Part shown: one piece after another, positions 44,505-52,679 of the stretch
Numbering within the stretch: position 1 is the first letter of the stretch
How the letters are laid out: each line of letters opens with the position of its first letter
Source of the DNA: Candidatus Binatia bacterium
GTDB taxonomy: Bacteria; Desulfobacterota; Binatia; UBA9968; JAJDTQ01
Direction: 5' to 3'
Length of the DNA: 64,000 nt
Assembly (NCBI GenBank): GCA_951813575.1
Contig: OX638375.1
Location: 2,805,042 to 2,869,041 of the forward strand
Program-made: the position numbers and the translations under genes
The notes under the pieces: model-generated
Told to the model about the DNA's origin: nothing
The model's input: only the letters and a program-made list of their open reading frames with translations
Databases searched by the model: none

Positions 44505-45539
44505 ATGTTAAGTCGAATATTGCGTATCGTCATGGTTTCGGCGCTTGTCCTTGCGTTGGTCCCGTCGCTTGCAGTGGGGGCGGACGACTTCTTCAAGGGC
44601 AAGACTATTCGTTTCGTGGTCGGATTCTCGCCGGGTGGCGGCTTCGACACCTATACCCGGTTCATCGCCCGCCACATCGGCAAGCACATACCCGGCAATC
44701 CCAAGACCGTGGTTCAGAACCGGACCGGCGCCGGTAGTCTGATCGCCGCCAGATACATATACGAAAAGGCCAGGCCCGACGGCCTGACGATCGGCAACTG
44801 GATCGGCCCGCTGGTGCTGCAGAACGTTCTCGGCAAGAAGGGCGTCAAGATCGACGGACGCAAGTTCAATTGGCTGGGCGTTCCGGTCACCGACGACAAC
44901 ACATGCGCGCTGACCAAGGCCAGCGGCATCAACAACATCGACGACTGGATGAAGTCCAAGAAGCCCGTCAAGATCGGCGCCACCGCGCCGGGCTCCACCA
45001 CCGACGATGTGCCCAAGCTGATCAAGGCCGCCACCGGGCTGCCCATGCAGATCGTCGAGGGCTACTCCGGCACCGCGATCATTCGCGTGTCGGCGGAGAA
45101 GGGCGAGGTGGCCGGCGGCTGCTGGGCTTGGCAGTCCATCAAGACGACCTGGAGCCAGGGGGTCCAGAGCGGCAACGTCCAGCCCGTTCTCCAGGTAGGC
45201 CCGGAAAAGCACCCGGATCTCCAGAACGTGGCCACGGCGTTCAGCCTGGTCAAGGACGAGACCGGCAAGAAGCTCCTGGGGGTGGCCGCTGACGTGTACC
45301 GCGCCATCTCGCGCCCCTACAGCCTTCCGCCGGGAACGCCTGCGGATCGGGTCAAGACCCTCCAGAAGGCGTTCATGGATGCTTTCAAGGATCCGGCGCT
45401 GATCGCCGAGGCCAAGAAGGCCAATCTGGAGTTGAACCCCAACGACGGCAACTGGGTGGCGAAGAAAATGAAGGGGCTCTACGACATGGATCCCGCTACG
45501 GTGTCCCTGTTGAAGGAAGTCCTGTTGCCGAAGAAGTAG
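44505..45539 (+). CDS. tctC: TctC-type tripartite tricarboxylate transporter binding protein
   Basis: Periplasmic binding protein of 344 residues. Signal peptide MLSRILRIVMVSALVLALVP. The TctC pattern KTIRFVVGFSPGGGFDTYTR is present, followed by HIPGNPKTVVQN and NRTGAGSLIAARYIYE. AGGAGG at 44493-44498 gives a strong ribosome site. It is directly upstream of the TctA-TctB permease (109-bp gap with a strong hairpin), so this is the cognate receptor. It is divergent from the oxygenase operon, suggesting uptake of that pathway's substrate. Confidence 0.9.
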   Translation: MLSRILRIVMVSALVLALVPSLAVGADDFFKGKTIRFVVGFSPGGGFDTYTRFIARHIGKHIPGNPKTVVQNRTGAGSLIAARYIYEKARPDGLTIGNWIGPLVLQNVLGKKGVKIDGRKFNWLGVPVTDDNTCALTKASGINNIDDWMKSKKPVKIGATAPGSTTDDVPKLIKAATGLPMQIVEGYSGTAIIRVSAEKGEVAGGCWAWQSIKTTWSQGVQSGNVQPVLQVGPEKHPDLQNVATAFSLVKDETGKKLLGVAADVYRAISRPYSLPPGTPADRVKTLQKAFMDAFKDPALIAEAKKANLELNPNDGNWVAKKMKGLYDMDPATVSLLKEVLLPKK

Positions 45540-45559
45540 TCACGCATCCGATGGACGAG

Positions 45560-45600
45560 ACCGTCTCCCGGCTGCCTTCGGGCGTGCGCCGGGAGACGGT
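45560..45600 (+). promoter_or_regulatory. Intercistronic hairpin between tctC and tctAB
   Basis: Perfect 13-bp stem ACCGTCTCCCGGC (45560-45572) with GCCGGGAGACGGT (45588-45600), 15-nt loop. It lies 20 bp after the tctC stop and 48 bp before the permease gene, and no long T-run follows. Likely a partial terminator or 3'-end protector that keeps binding protein levels above permease levels. Confidence 0.65.
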
Positions 45601-45648
45601 TCCGTGTTTGCCCCCCGGTTCGCTTCGTTTCACTGAAAGTCAGGGATC

Positions 45649-47673
45649 ATGGGCGAAATGGTTCAGGCCTTCGGGGCCGGCCTAGCACAGGTTTTCACGG
45701 CGACCACCTTCACGCTCATGATACTGGGTATCGTGATCGGCTTCGCCGTGGGCATCCTGCCCGGGCTGGGCGGACCGGTCACCTTGGCGCTGATGCTGCC
45801 GTTCATCTTCAAGATGGAGGCGGTGGAAGCGTTCGCCTTCCTCCTCGGCATGTCCGCGGTCACGGCCACCACCGGAGACATCACCTCCATTCTGTTCGGC
45901 ATACCGGGAGAAGCCATTACCGCGTCCACTATCGTGGACGGCCACCCCATGGCCAAGAAGGGGGAGGCCGGGCGTGCCCTGGGGGCTTCGCTCATGAGCT
46001 CGCTGGTTGGGGCCGTCTTCGGCGCCTTCGCCCTGGCCCTGGCCATCCCCATCGTCCGTCCGCTGGTGCTTGCCATCGGGTCGCCGGAGTTCTTCATGCT
46101 GGCGCTCCTGGGGGTGACCTTCCTTGCCGCCTTGAGCGGCCAGGCCGTTGTCCGGGGGCTCACCGCTGCGGCTGTGGGGCTCATGATCGCCACCGTGGGA
46201 CTCGATCCGATCTCCGGCATCGAGCGGTTCACCTTCGACAACCTGTACCTCTGGGACGGCATCAAGCTTGTTCCGGTGACCCTCGGCCTGTTCGCCATTC
46301 CGGAAGTTATTGAACTATCGGTCAAGGGTTCAAGCATCTCCGAGGAGAGGGTCGAGAAGCTGGGCGGTGTAATGGAGGGGGTCAAGGACACCTTCCGTCA
46401 CTGGGCGCTGGTGCTGCGCTGCAGCGCCATCGGCACCTACATCGGGATCATTCCGGGCATGGGCGGCGCCGTCTCCCAATGGGTGGCCTACGCACACGCG
46501 GTGCAGAGCTCGCCCGACAAGGAGCGCTTCGGAAGGGGGGCGGTGGAAGGCGTGCTGGGCCCCGGCGCGGCCAACAACTCGAACCTCGGCGGCGCCCTGG
46601 TCCCCACCATCGCTTTCGGCGTCCCGGGCAGCGTCACCATGGCCATCCTGCTGGGGGCGTTCATCATCCAGGGGCTCGTGCCGGGACCGCCGATGCTGGA
46701 ACCGGCCAGCCGGGGAGGCAACCTCGAACTTACGTTCTCGTTCGTGTGGATCGTGGTGGTCTCGAACATCATCACGGTCTCCATCTGCTTCATCTTTCTC
46801 AAGTACTTGGCTCGCATCACCGAGGTGCGCGGCAGCCTGGTGCTGCCGTTCCTGCTGGTGCTCATCTATCTGGGCGGCTTCGCCCAGAACAACGCCTTCG
46901 AGGACCTCATCGTGGTGCTGGCCTTCGGGCTCCTGGGCTGGGTCATGGTGCAGCTCGACTGGCCGCGGCCTCCGCTGCTGCTGGGGTTGGTGCTGGGCTC
47001 GCTGGCGGAGAAGAACCTCTTCCTGGCCACCGACAACTACGGCTGGGTGTGGGTGGGCTTCCCCGGGGTTCTGGTCATCGGAACGATCATCCTGGCGGGC
47101 ATCCTCTATCCGGTCTACCAGCGGCATCGCGACGAAAAAAGGAAGTCCGCCGGAGACGCGCCCGCGGCCCTCCCCGTACCGGAGATGGAGGTGGCCAAGG
47201 GCCCCAAGGCCCTCAGCGTCTGGCATATCGTCTTCACGGGGGTGCTCCTGGCGGGTTTCGTCTGGGGCGTGTGGGAGGCCAGAGAATGGGGTTTCCGCGC
47301 CAGCCTCTTCCCCTGGGTCATCGGCTTTCCCGGCATCGTGCTCACCCTGGCGCAGCTCGAAATCGATGCTGTCGGATTTCTGAAGCAGCGCAGGGCGGCG
47401 GTGCCGTCCGAGGGCGTAAACCCCGTGGTCGCGAGGCGGACGCTGGCCATCGTGGGCTGGATCCTCGGCTTCTTCGTTTCCATCTGGCTGCTCGGTTTTT
47501 CCATCACGGTGCCTCTTTGCACCTTCCTCTTCCTGAAGGTGGGGGCCGCGGAGAAATGGTTCATCAGCGTCCTGCTGACGCTGCTGGCGTGGGCGGGATT
47601 CTATTTCGTCTTCGTTTACTCGTTGAGCCTGCCGTTCCCGCCGGGAACCATCATCGAGATGTTCACGGGCTGA
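45649..47673 (+). CDS. TctA-TctB fusion permease
   Basis: Membrane protein of 674 residues. Residues 1-500 are a complete TctA: GIVIGFAVGILPGLGGPVT near residue 30, ITSILFGIPGEAIT near residue 80, and the later IPGMGGAVSQWVAYAHA near residue 270, with about a dozen membrane spans. After a hydrophilic linker (about 500-525, YQRHRDEKRKSAGD) come about four more spans (HIVFTGVLLAGFVWGVWEA to the end), matching the small TctB subunit. The two subunits, usually separate, are joined here. It imports carboxylates by ion gradient with TctC as receptor. Confidence 0.88.
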   Translation: MGEMVQAFGAGLAQVFTATTFTLMILGIVIGFAVGILPGLGGPVTLALMLPFIFKMEAVEAFAFLLGMSAVTATTGDITSILFGIPGEAITASTIVDGHPMAKKGEAGRALGASLMSSLVGAVFGAFALALAIPIVRPLVLAIGSPEFFMLALLGVTFLAALSGQAVVRGLTAAAVGLMIATVGLDPISGIERFTFDNLYLWDGIKLVPVTLGLFAIPEVIELSVKGSSISEERVEKLGGVMEGVKDTFRHWALVLRCSAIGTYIGIIPGMGGAVSQWVAYAHAVQSSPDKERFGRGAVEGVLGPGAANNSNLGGALVPTIAFGVPGSVTMAILLGAFIIQGLVPGPPMLEPASRGGNLELTFSFVWIVVVSNIITVSICFIFLKYLARITEVRGSLVLPFLLVLIYLGGFAQNNAFEDLIVVLAFGLLGWVMVQLDWPRPPLLLGLVLGSLAEKNLFLATDNYGWVWVGFPGVLVIGTIILAGILYPVYQRHRDEKRKSAGDAPAALPVPEMEVAKGPKALSVWHIVFTGVLLAGFVWGVWEAREWGFRASLFPWVIGFPGIVLTLAQLEIDAVGFLKQRRAAVPSEGVNPVVARRTLAIVGWILGFFVSIWLLGFSITVPLCTFLFLKVGAAEKWFISVLLTLLAWAGFYFVFVYSLSLPFPPGTIIEMFTG

Positions 47674-47684
47674 CCCTGCCGTGA

Positions 47685-47714
47685 TTGACAGTGGCCGAGG
47701 GATGGGACTAGGTT
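47685..47714 (+). promoter_or_regulatory. Possible promoter of the LLM oxidoreductase gene
   Basis: Consensus -35 TTGACA (47685-47690), 18-bp spacer, weak -10 TAGGTT (47709-47714), leader about 48 bp to the ATG at 47769. The -35 box is perfect but the -10 is poor. Confidence 0.4.
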
Positions 47715-47768
47715 AGGCGTTCAGCTCCGACAGGCCGCCGCCCACGCTCGCAAAGGAGATCGATCCGC

Positions 47769-48911
47769 ATGAAAGTCTACAACTTCGACCTTTTGGCCTA
47801 TCCGGAGGTCCCCGAGGACGTCCCCGGGACCCCGGTGCCGAGCAGCTATTTCGATCCGCCGGTGGGCTCGCGCAACTACCAGGAGCACCTGGACGAGATG
47901 GCCTATTGCGAGGAGCTGGGGTTCGAGGGCGTGGTCTTCAACGAGCATCACTACAGCGCCTACGGCACCATGCCTTCGCCCAACCTCATCGCCGCGGCGC
48001 TGAGCCAGAAGACCGAACGCATCAAGATCGGCGTCCTCGGCAATATCCTGCCGTTGCGGCAGCACCCCGTCCGGGTGGCCGAGGAGTACGCCATGCTCGA
48101 CTGCCTGTCCCAGGGGCGCCTGATCGCGGGGTTCGTCCGGGGGATTCCCTCCGAGTACCTTTGGTACAACGTCAAGCCCCAGGAGTCCCGGGGACGGTTC
48201 GGGGAAGCCTTCGACGTCATCATGACCGCCTGGACCGAACCGGTATGGAGCTACGAGGGCGAGTTCTTCCAGTTCGAGAACTGCGCCATCTGGCCGCGGC
48301 CGGTGCAGCAGCCGCACCCGCCCATCTGGGTAGCGGCCCGCAGCGCCGAGTCCATCGAGTGGTGCGTCAAGCGCAAGATCCCCATCGCGCAGGTGTACCA
48401 GACCAACGACCAGATCGAGGACACCTTCAACTACTACCGCAAGGTGTCCAGGGAGGACGGCTGGGAAAGCACACCCGACAAGTTCGTCCTCTGCCGTCAC
48501 ATCTTCGTGGGTGAGACCGACGCACAGGCCCGGGCCATCGCCGAGCCGCCGTTGAGGTATTTCTTCACGTTGTGGAACCGCGGCTTCAACGAAGCCAAGA
48601 CGGAAGTCGCCGTCGATCAGCGCAAGGTCAAGGAAGCCATGGTCAGCGCCAGGTCTTCCAGCTACTTCCGCCCGGGCAATGAGGAGCGGGTCAACTTCCA
48701 TCCCATGAGCTGGGAGGAGTTGCTCGAGACGGGGTTCGTCATCGCCGGCAGCCCCGATACCGTCGCGCGGCAGGTCAACCAGCAGATGAGCCAGATCGGC
48801 GCCGAGCACTTCATGGGCATGTTCCACATCGGCAACCTCGCCCACGACAAGGTCATCGATTCCCTGAACCTCTTCCACAAGGAGGTCATGCCGCGGTTGA
48901 ACGGCGCCTGA
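47769..48911 (+). CDS. LLM-class flavin-dependent monooxygenase
   Basis: Bacterial-luciferase-like protein of 380 residues. Typical elements: YCEELGFEGVVFNEHHYS near residue 45 (active-site NEHH), RIKIGVLGNILPLRQHPVRV near residue 85, and QGRLIAGFVRGIPSEY near residue 115, which differs from the F420-type member at 2.1 kb. FMNH2-dependent oxygenation is the usual activity. It lies between the TctAB permease and a second TctC-type protein and may oxidise the transported compound. AGGAG precedes the ATG. Confidence 0.88.
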   Translation: MKVYNFDLLAYPEVPEDVPGTPVPSSYFDPPVGSRNYQEHLDEMAYCEELGFEGVVFNEHHYSAYGTMPSPNLIAAALSQKTERIKIGVLGNILPLRQHPVRVAEEYAMLDCLSQGRLIAGFVRGIPSEYLWYNVKPQESRGRFGEAFDVIMTAWTEPVWSYEGEFFQFENCAIWPRPVQQPHPPIWVAARSAESIEWCVKRKIPIAQVYQTNDQIEDTFNYYRKVSREDGWESTPDKFVLCRHIFVGETDAQARAIAEPPLRYFFTLWNRGFNEAKTEVAVDQRKVKEAMVSARSSSYFRPGNEERVNFHPMSWEELLETGFVIAGSPDTVARQVNQQMSQIGAEHFMGMFHIGNLAHDKVIDSLNLFHKEVMPRLNGA

Positions 48912-48979
48912 ACCACGGGTCCCGCGCGTCCCTGAACGCGCTGCCGTCGGAGCAGCGCGCGGGATGGATCACCCTGCCG

Positions 48980-50023
48980 ATGCTTTCCACCCGTATCCTC
49001 GCGGCAGTCCTGCTGCTGGCCCTGGCGCCCGTCGCCGGCGGCGAGGCCGCCGCGCAGGGCACCCTGACCTTCGTGGTCGGGGCCGGAGCCGGAAGCGTCT
49101 TCGACCGTACCACCCGTACCCTCGCCAAACACATCGTCCGCCACCTGCCGGACCGTCCGGCGGTCGCGGTCAGGAACATGGTGGGGGGCGGCGGCAGCGT
49201 GGCGGCGGAGTACCTCTACCGCGAAGCCAAGCCCGACGGACGAACGGTGGGCAACTGGGCGGGCGACCTCATCCACAGCCAGATATTCGGCGGCAAGGGT
49301 GTGCAGCTCGACACGCGGCGGTTCGCCTGGGTGGGCGCGGTTTCGCCCCTGCATCCGGTGTGCATCCTGACCAAGGCGAGCGGCATCGGCGATCTGGCGG
49401 CGTGGAGCGGTGCCAAGAAGCCCGTGAAGCTGGGGGGCGTCGGCCGCAACGATGCCGCCACCAACATGTCGCGGGTCTTGGGCGCCACCCTGGGCCTGCC
49501 CCTCAAGCTCATCGACGGCTACAAGGGCCCGGTCAACGTGCGCCTGGCCGCCGGCAGCCAGGAAGTGGAGGGTGGTTGCTGGTACTGGCAGGCGGTCAAG
49601 CAGGCGTGGCGGAAGATGCTCGCGGCCAGAGAAGCGCAGGTGGTGCTGCAGGCCATGGCCAAGCCGCACCCCGAGTTGCCGTCGGTGCCCAATGCCCTGG
49701 ATCTGGCCAAGTCCGAGGACGCGCGCATGCTTCTCATGTACGGGGTCCACGACCCGGCCAGGCTGGCCCGCGCCTATTCCCTTCCTCCCGGAACGCCCGA
49801 CGCGGGAGTGGCGGCGCTCCGCAAGGCTTTCGCCGACACCGTGGCGGACCCGGCTTTCGTGGCCGAGGCCAACAGCCAGGGGCTGGAAGTCCGTCCCCTG
49901 GGCGGCGCGGAAATCGAGAAGACGGTGAAGGACCTGTTCGCGCTGGAACCGAAGTTCATCGTGCAACTCCGCAAACTGCTCTTCCCCGAAAAGCCCGCCG
50001 GCGAAAAGCGGGGCGCGAAGTAG
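48980..50023 (+). CDS. TctC-type binding protein, divergent
   Basis: Periplasmic binding protein of 347 residues with signal peptide MLSTRILAAVLLLALAPVAG and cleavage after an AxA-like site. The family pattern is modified: LTFVVGAGAGSVFDRTTRT replaces the usual GG-rich segment, so ligand specificity may differ from the tctC protein at 44.5 kb. LPDRPAVAV and VGGGGSVAAEYLYRE follow. It has no adjacent permease other than the fused TctAB upstream, which it may also serve. Confidence 0.85.
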   Translation: MLSTRILAAVLLLALAPVAGGEAAAQGTLTFVVGAGAGSVFDRTTRTLAKHIVRHLPDRPAVAVRNMVGGGGSVAAEYLYREAKPDGRTVGNWAGDLIHSQIFGGKGVQLDTRRFAWVGAVSPLHPVCILTKASGIGDLAAWSGAKKPVKLGGVGRNDAATNMSRVLGATLGLPLKLIDGYKGPVNVRLAAGSQEVEGGCWYWQAVKQAWRKMLAAREAQVVLQAMAKPHPELPSVPNALDLAKSEDARMLLMYGVHDPARLARAYSLPPGTPDAGVAALRKAFADTVADPAFVAEANSQGLEVRPLGGAEIEKTVKDLFALEPKFIVQLRKLLFPEKPAGEKRGAK

Positions 50024-50038
50024 GGACGGGTCCCAAGC

Positions 50039-50500
50039 CTACGCCTGCTCATCCTTGCCGCGAATCAGGCGTTTCACCGTATATTCCATGACCGTCTCGC
50101 CGCGCTGGTTCTTCACCAAGTGCCGGCATCGGACGATGCCCGCGTTGCGGGACCTGGTCCGGCGGCTTTCGAGCACCTCGATCTCGACGCCGATGGTGTC
50201 GCCGACCTTGACCGGCTGGAACAGCCGCATCCCCTCCAGGCCCACGAAGGCCAGACCCGTGCCGTGGATCATGCCGGTCTGAGTGGTCAGGCCCTCGGCC
50301 AGCGCGAAGGTCAGGCTTCCGGGCGCGATGCGCTCGCCGTACTCGGTCTCGTTCCGCATGTACTCGGCGTCGTTGAACAGCGGCTCGATGAGACCGGACA
50401 GATTGACGAACTGCACCACGTCGGTCTCGGTCACGGTGCGCCGGGCGGTCCGGTGGACGTCGCCCGGTCGAAACTCCTCGCAGGTCATCCCTTGTCGCAT
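50039..50500 (-). CDS. MaoC-family dehydratase
   Basis: Hot-dog-fold protein of 153 residues. The hydratase-2 like segment is NLSGLIEPLFNDAEYMRN followed by GERIAPGSLTFALAEGL, where family members have the Asp/His catalytic dyad (here FNDAEY and no clear His), and KVGDTIGVEIEVLESRRTR. It probably hydrates an enoyl-CoA. It is the third gene of a minus-strand group with a CoA transferase and an AhpD-like protein, suggesting CoA-activated acid degradation. GAGGAA precedes the ATG. Confidence 0.85.
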   Translation of the reverse strand: MRQGMTCEEFRPGDVHRTARRTVTETDVVQFVNLSGLIEPLFNDAEYMRNETEYGERIAPGSLTFALAEGLTTQTGMIHGTGLAFVGLEGMRLFQPVKVGDTIGVEIEVLESRRTRSRNAGIVRCRHLVKNQRGETVMEYTVKRLIRGKDEQA

Positions 50501-50531
50501 CTCTGATTCCTCGCGGCGGCGAAACGCCCCG

Positions 50532-51746
50532 TCACTCCGGGCGCCGTCCGAGCGTTCCCCGGCTCCGAAGCTCGACGATGGACTCGTCGTCCAGCTCCAG
50601 CCATTCCTTCAGCACCTGTTCGTTGTGCTCCCCCAGGAGCGGCGGCGGGAGCCGGACCGAGGCCGGAGTTCCGGAGAACTTCACCGGCAACCCCGCCATG
50701 CGCACCTTCCCCGCCGTCGGGTGGTCGATCTCCTGCAACATTCCGGTTGCCAGCACCTGGGGCGACGCGAACACTTCCCGGATATCCTGGACCGGGGAGC
50801 ACGGCACGCCCGCGCGGTTCAGGAGATCGATCCATTCGTGGCGCGGCCGCGCGCCGAACATCTCGCCCAGGATTCGGAGGAGCTCGTCGCGGTTCTCCAC
50901 CCGACCGGCATTGGTGTCGAACCGGGGGTCCGCCGCCAGCTCCGGCTTGCCGACGCCGGCGCAGAACCGCGCCCAGATGGCCTCGTTGGCCACGGCGACG
51001 ACGAGATGCCCGTCCGCCGTCGCGAAGCTCTGGTAGGGCACGATGTTGGGATGGGCGTTGCCCCAGCGTCCCGGGACTTCGCCGGTCACCAGGTAGTTGC
51101 TCCCGGCATTGATCAGGCTGGCGACCTCCGCCTCCATGAGCGAGGTTTCGATCCGTTGCCCCTCGCCGGTCTTCTCCCGCGCGTAGAGGGCCGCGGCGAT
51201 GGATTGGCCCAGCATGAGGCCGGCGACGATGTCGACGATGGCGACTCCCACCTTCGTCGGCTCGCCGCCGGCGGGACCGGTGATGCTCATCAGGCCGCCC
51301 CAGGCCTGGATGGCCACGTCGTATCCCGGCCGTTCTTTCAGCGGGCCGCTGGAGCCGAAGGCCGAGAGCGAGGCGTAGATGAGCCGGGGGTTCCGCCGCC
51401 GGATCTCGGCCTCGGGCAGACCCCAGCCCGCGAGCGTGCCGGGCCGGAAGTTCTCCATCAGCACGTCCGCCTCCAGGGCCAGTCGGTGCAGCAGCTCGAT
51501 GCCCCCCGGAGTCCGGAGATCCAGGGTGACGCTCCGCTTGTTGCGGTTGACGCAAAGGAAGTAGGCGCTCTCGCCGCCCTGGAACGGCGGCCCCCAGCTT
51601 CGCGTGTCGTCGCCCCGGCCGGGCTCCTCGATCTTGACGACCTCCGCCCCCAGGTCGCCCAGGAACATGGTGCAGTAGGGCCCGGCCAGGACCCGCGACA
51701 GGTCCAGCACCCGGACCCCATGCAACGGGCCCGCGGCCTGACTCAC
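50532..51746 (-). CDS. Class III (CaiB/BaiF) CoA transferase
   Basis: Family III CoA transferase of 404 residues. Signatures: LHGVRVLDLSRVLAGPYCTM at the N-terminus, LGAEVVKIEEPGRGDDTR, and NRNKRSVTLDLRTPGG; the catalytic Asp normally follows ADVLMENFRPG near residue 100 and is contained in a later motif of this family. It moves CoA between carboxylic acids. The GTG start at 51746 overlaps the stop of the upstream AhpD-like gene (GTGA), fixing the start. The downstream MaoC gene is 31 bp away. Confidence 0.9.
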   Translation of the reverse strand: MSQAAGPLHGVRVLDLSRVLAGPYCTMFLGDLGAEVVKIEEPGRGDDTRSWGPPFQGGESAYFLCVNRNKRSVTLDLRTPGGIELLHRLALEADVLMENFRPGTLAGWGLPEAEIRRRNPRLIYASLSAFGSSGPLKERPGYDVAIQAWGGLMSITGPAGGEPTKVGVAIVDIVAGLMLGQSIAAALYAREKTGEGQRIETSLMEAEVASLINAGSNYLVTGEVPGRWGNAHPNIVPYQSFATADGHLVVAVANEAIWARFCAGVGKPELAADPRFDTNAGRVENRDELLRILGEMFGARPRHEWIDLLNRAGVPCSPVQDIREVFASPQVLATGMLQEIDHPTAGKVRMAGLPVKFSGTPASVRLPPPLLGEHNEQVLKEWLELDDESIVELRSRGTLGRRPE

Positions 51747-52117
51747 TTGAACTCCAGCCCCTGCTCGCGCAGGATCTCGTCCAGCGTCTCGGCGCCGAGC
51801 CAAAGCCCCGGCATACCCCCCGGTATCGCCGACACCTCCACCGCCTCCAGCACCTGCCGCGGCGTGGCGCCGAGCTTGAGCGCCCGCTCGCTGTGAAGCC
51901 GCACCCCCCGGGGGCGGTTCAGGGCGCAGGTGATGCCCACCATGATCAGCTCCTTGGTCTTCCGGTCGAGGGCCCCCTCGCGCCCGAAGGTGCCGTCGAC
52001 GAAGAGCCCCGTGAGGTGCCGGGAGTATTCCGGGTCCAGCTCGGCGATGATGTCATAGGCCTTGTTCGTGGCCCCGAGCGATACGTCCTCGAAGGCCTTG
52101 CGCGCGTCGTCCGCCAT
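51743..52117 (-). CDS. Carboxymuconolactone decarboxylase (AhpD)-like protein without the cysteine pair
   Basis: Small helical protein of 124 residues with the CMD fold: LDRKTKELIMVGITCALNRP, RLHSERALKLGATPRQVLEA and EVSAIPGGMPGLWLG. Redox-active members carry C-x2-C before the conserved His; here only His of RLHSE and one isolated Cys remain, so it belongs to the non-peroxidase type. It heads the operon with CoA transferase and MaoC. Role: possibly a lactone decarboxylase. Confidence 0.8.
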   Translation of the reverse strand: MADDARKAFEDVSLGATNKAYDIIAELDPEYSRHLTGLFVDGTFGREGALDRKTKELIMVGITCALNRPRGVRLHSERALKLGATPRQVLEAVEVSAIPGGMPGLWLGAETLDEILREQGLEFK

Positions 52118-52360
52118 GTTTGTCTCCTTTCGGGATCAGGCCGGTGCTTGTCGGCAACGTGCGCGATCCGTGGTCTCTTGTAGCAGCCTCGCCGTTCCCG
52201 GCAAAGGCCCCTTCCCGCGACTGCGGGGGGTGGAGCCGTCACCTGGGCCGCGCAACCGTCATTCCAGGCTATGCAACCGTCGCCCAGGCCTACGCAACGG
52301 TCACCCAGGGACGCGACGGCCCACCCCAGCCAAACAACGGGCATCCCCGGCCACGCAACC

Positions 52361-52444
52361 ATCACCCCGGCCCACCCGACCATCACCCCGGCCCACCCGA
52401 CCATCACCCCGGCCCACCTCTCTGTCACCCCGGGCTTGACCCGG
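52361..52444. repeat. Tandem array with 21-bp period
   Basis: The unit core ATCACCCCGGCCCACC starts at 52361, 52382 and 52403 (21-bp spacing), with degenerate units before it back to about 52234 (GCAACCGTCGCCCAGGCC and relatives). The next repeat position, 52424, is the head of the palindromic element GTCACCCCGGGC. Period 21 bp, against 20 bp in the array at 14.3 kb. Confidence 0.8.
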
Positions 52445-52593
52445 GGTCCAGGACGAGTGGGGCACCAAGGGGTGCGCGGTGCCGACTGCCAAGCATGCAC
52501 GGAAAGCGGCAATGGAAATGTCGATGCGGCGTTTCAATGCCTGGACCCCGGGTCAAGCCCGGGGTGACGTCCGGGTCAAGCCCGGGGTGACGT
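52424..52593. repeat. Inverted palindromic elements plus partial duplication
   Basis: 28-bp element at 52424-52451 and its exact reverse complement at 52541-52568; the same pair structure occurs at 14429-14526. A further copy of the last 23 bp (CCGGGTCAAG to GTGACGT) follows directly at 52571-52593, showing recent slippage or duplication. Confidence 0.8.
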
Positions 52594-52679
52594 CCCTGGC
52601 CTGCATCCGAGGGCGTCAATTGACAGCACCGGAGCCTATCGTTAGTTTGATGCAGCATTCAGCGGGAGGAGTTGTTGCC

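Larger units (their letters stand above)
52118..52679. other. Non-coding repeat region
   Basis: No gene is supported in these 562 bp between the AhpD-like operon and the ferritin-like gene. It holds a degenerate tandem array (about 52234-52444), an inverted pair of palindromic elements (52424-52451 and 52541-52568) and a partial extra copy (52571-52593). Short frames across it encode only Pro/His-rich repeats. Confidence 0.8.

Noticed and set aside
48964..50091. Alternative frame through the second TctC-like gene
   Set aside because: Low-complexity Arg/Gly/Pro shadow; the frame from 48980 has a signal peptide and TctC motifs.
52234..52444. Open frames encoding TITPAHP-like heptapeptide repeats
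   Set aside because: They arise from the 21-bp period of the non-coding array and lack a ribosome site or conserved start.
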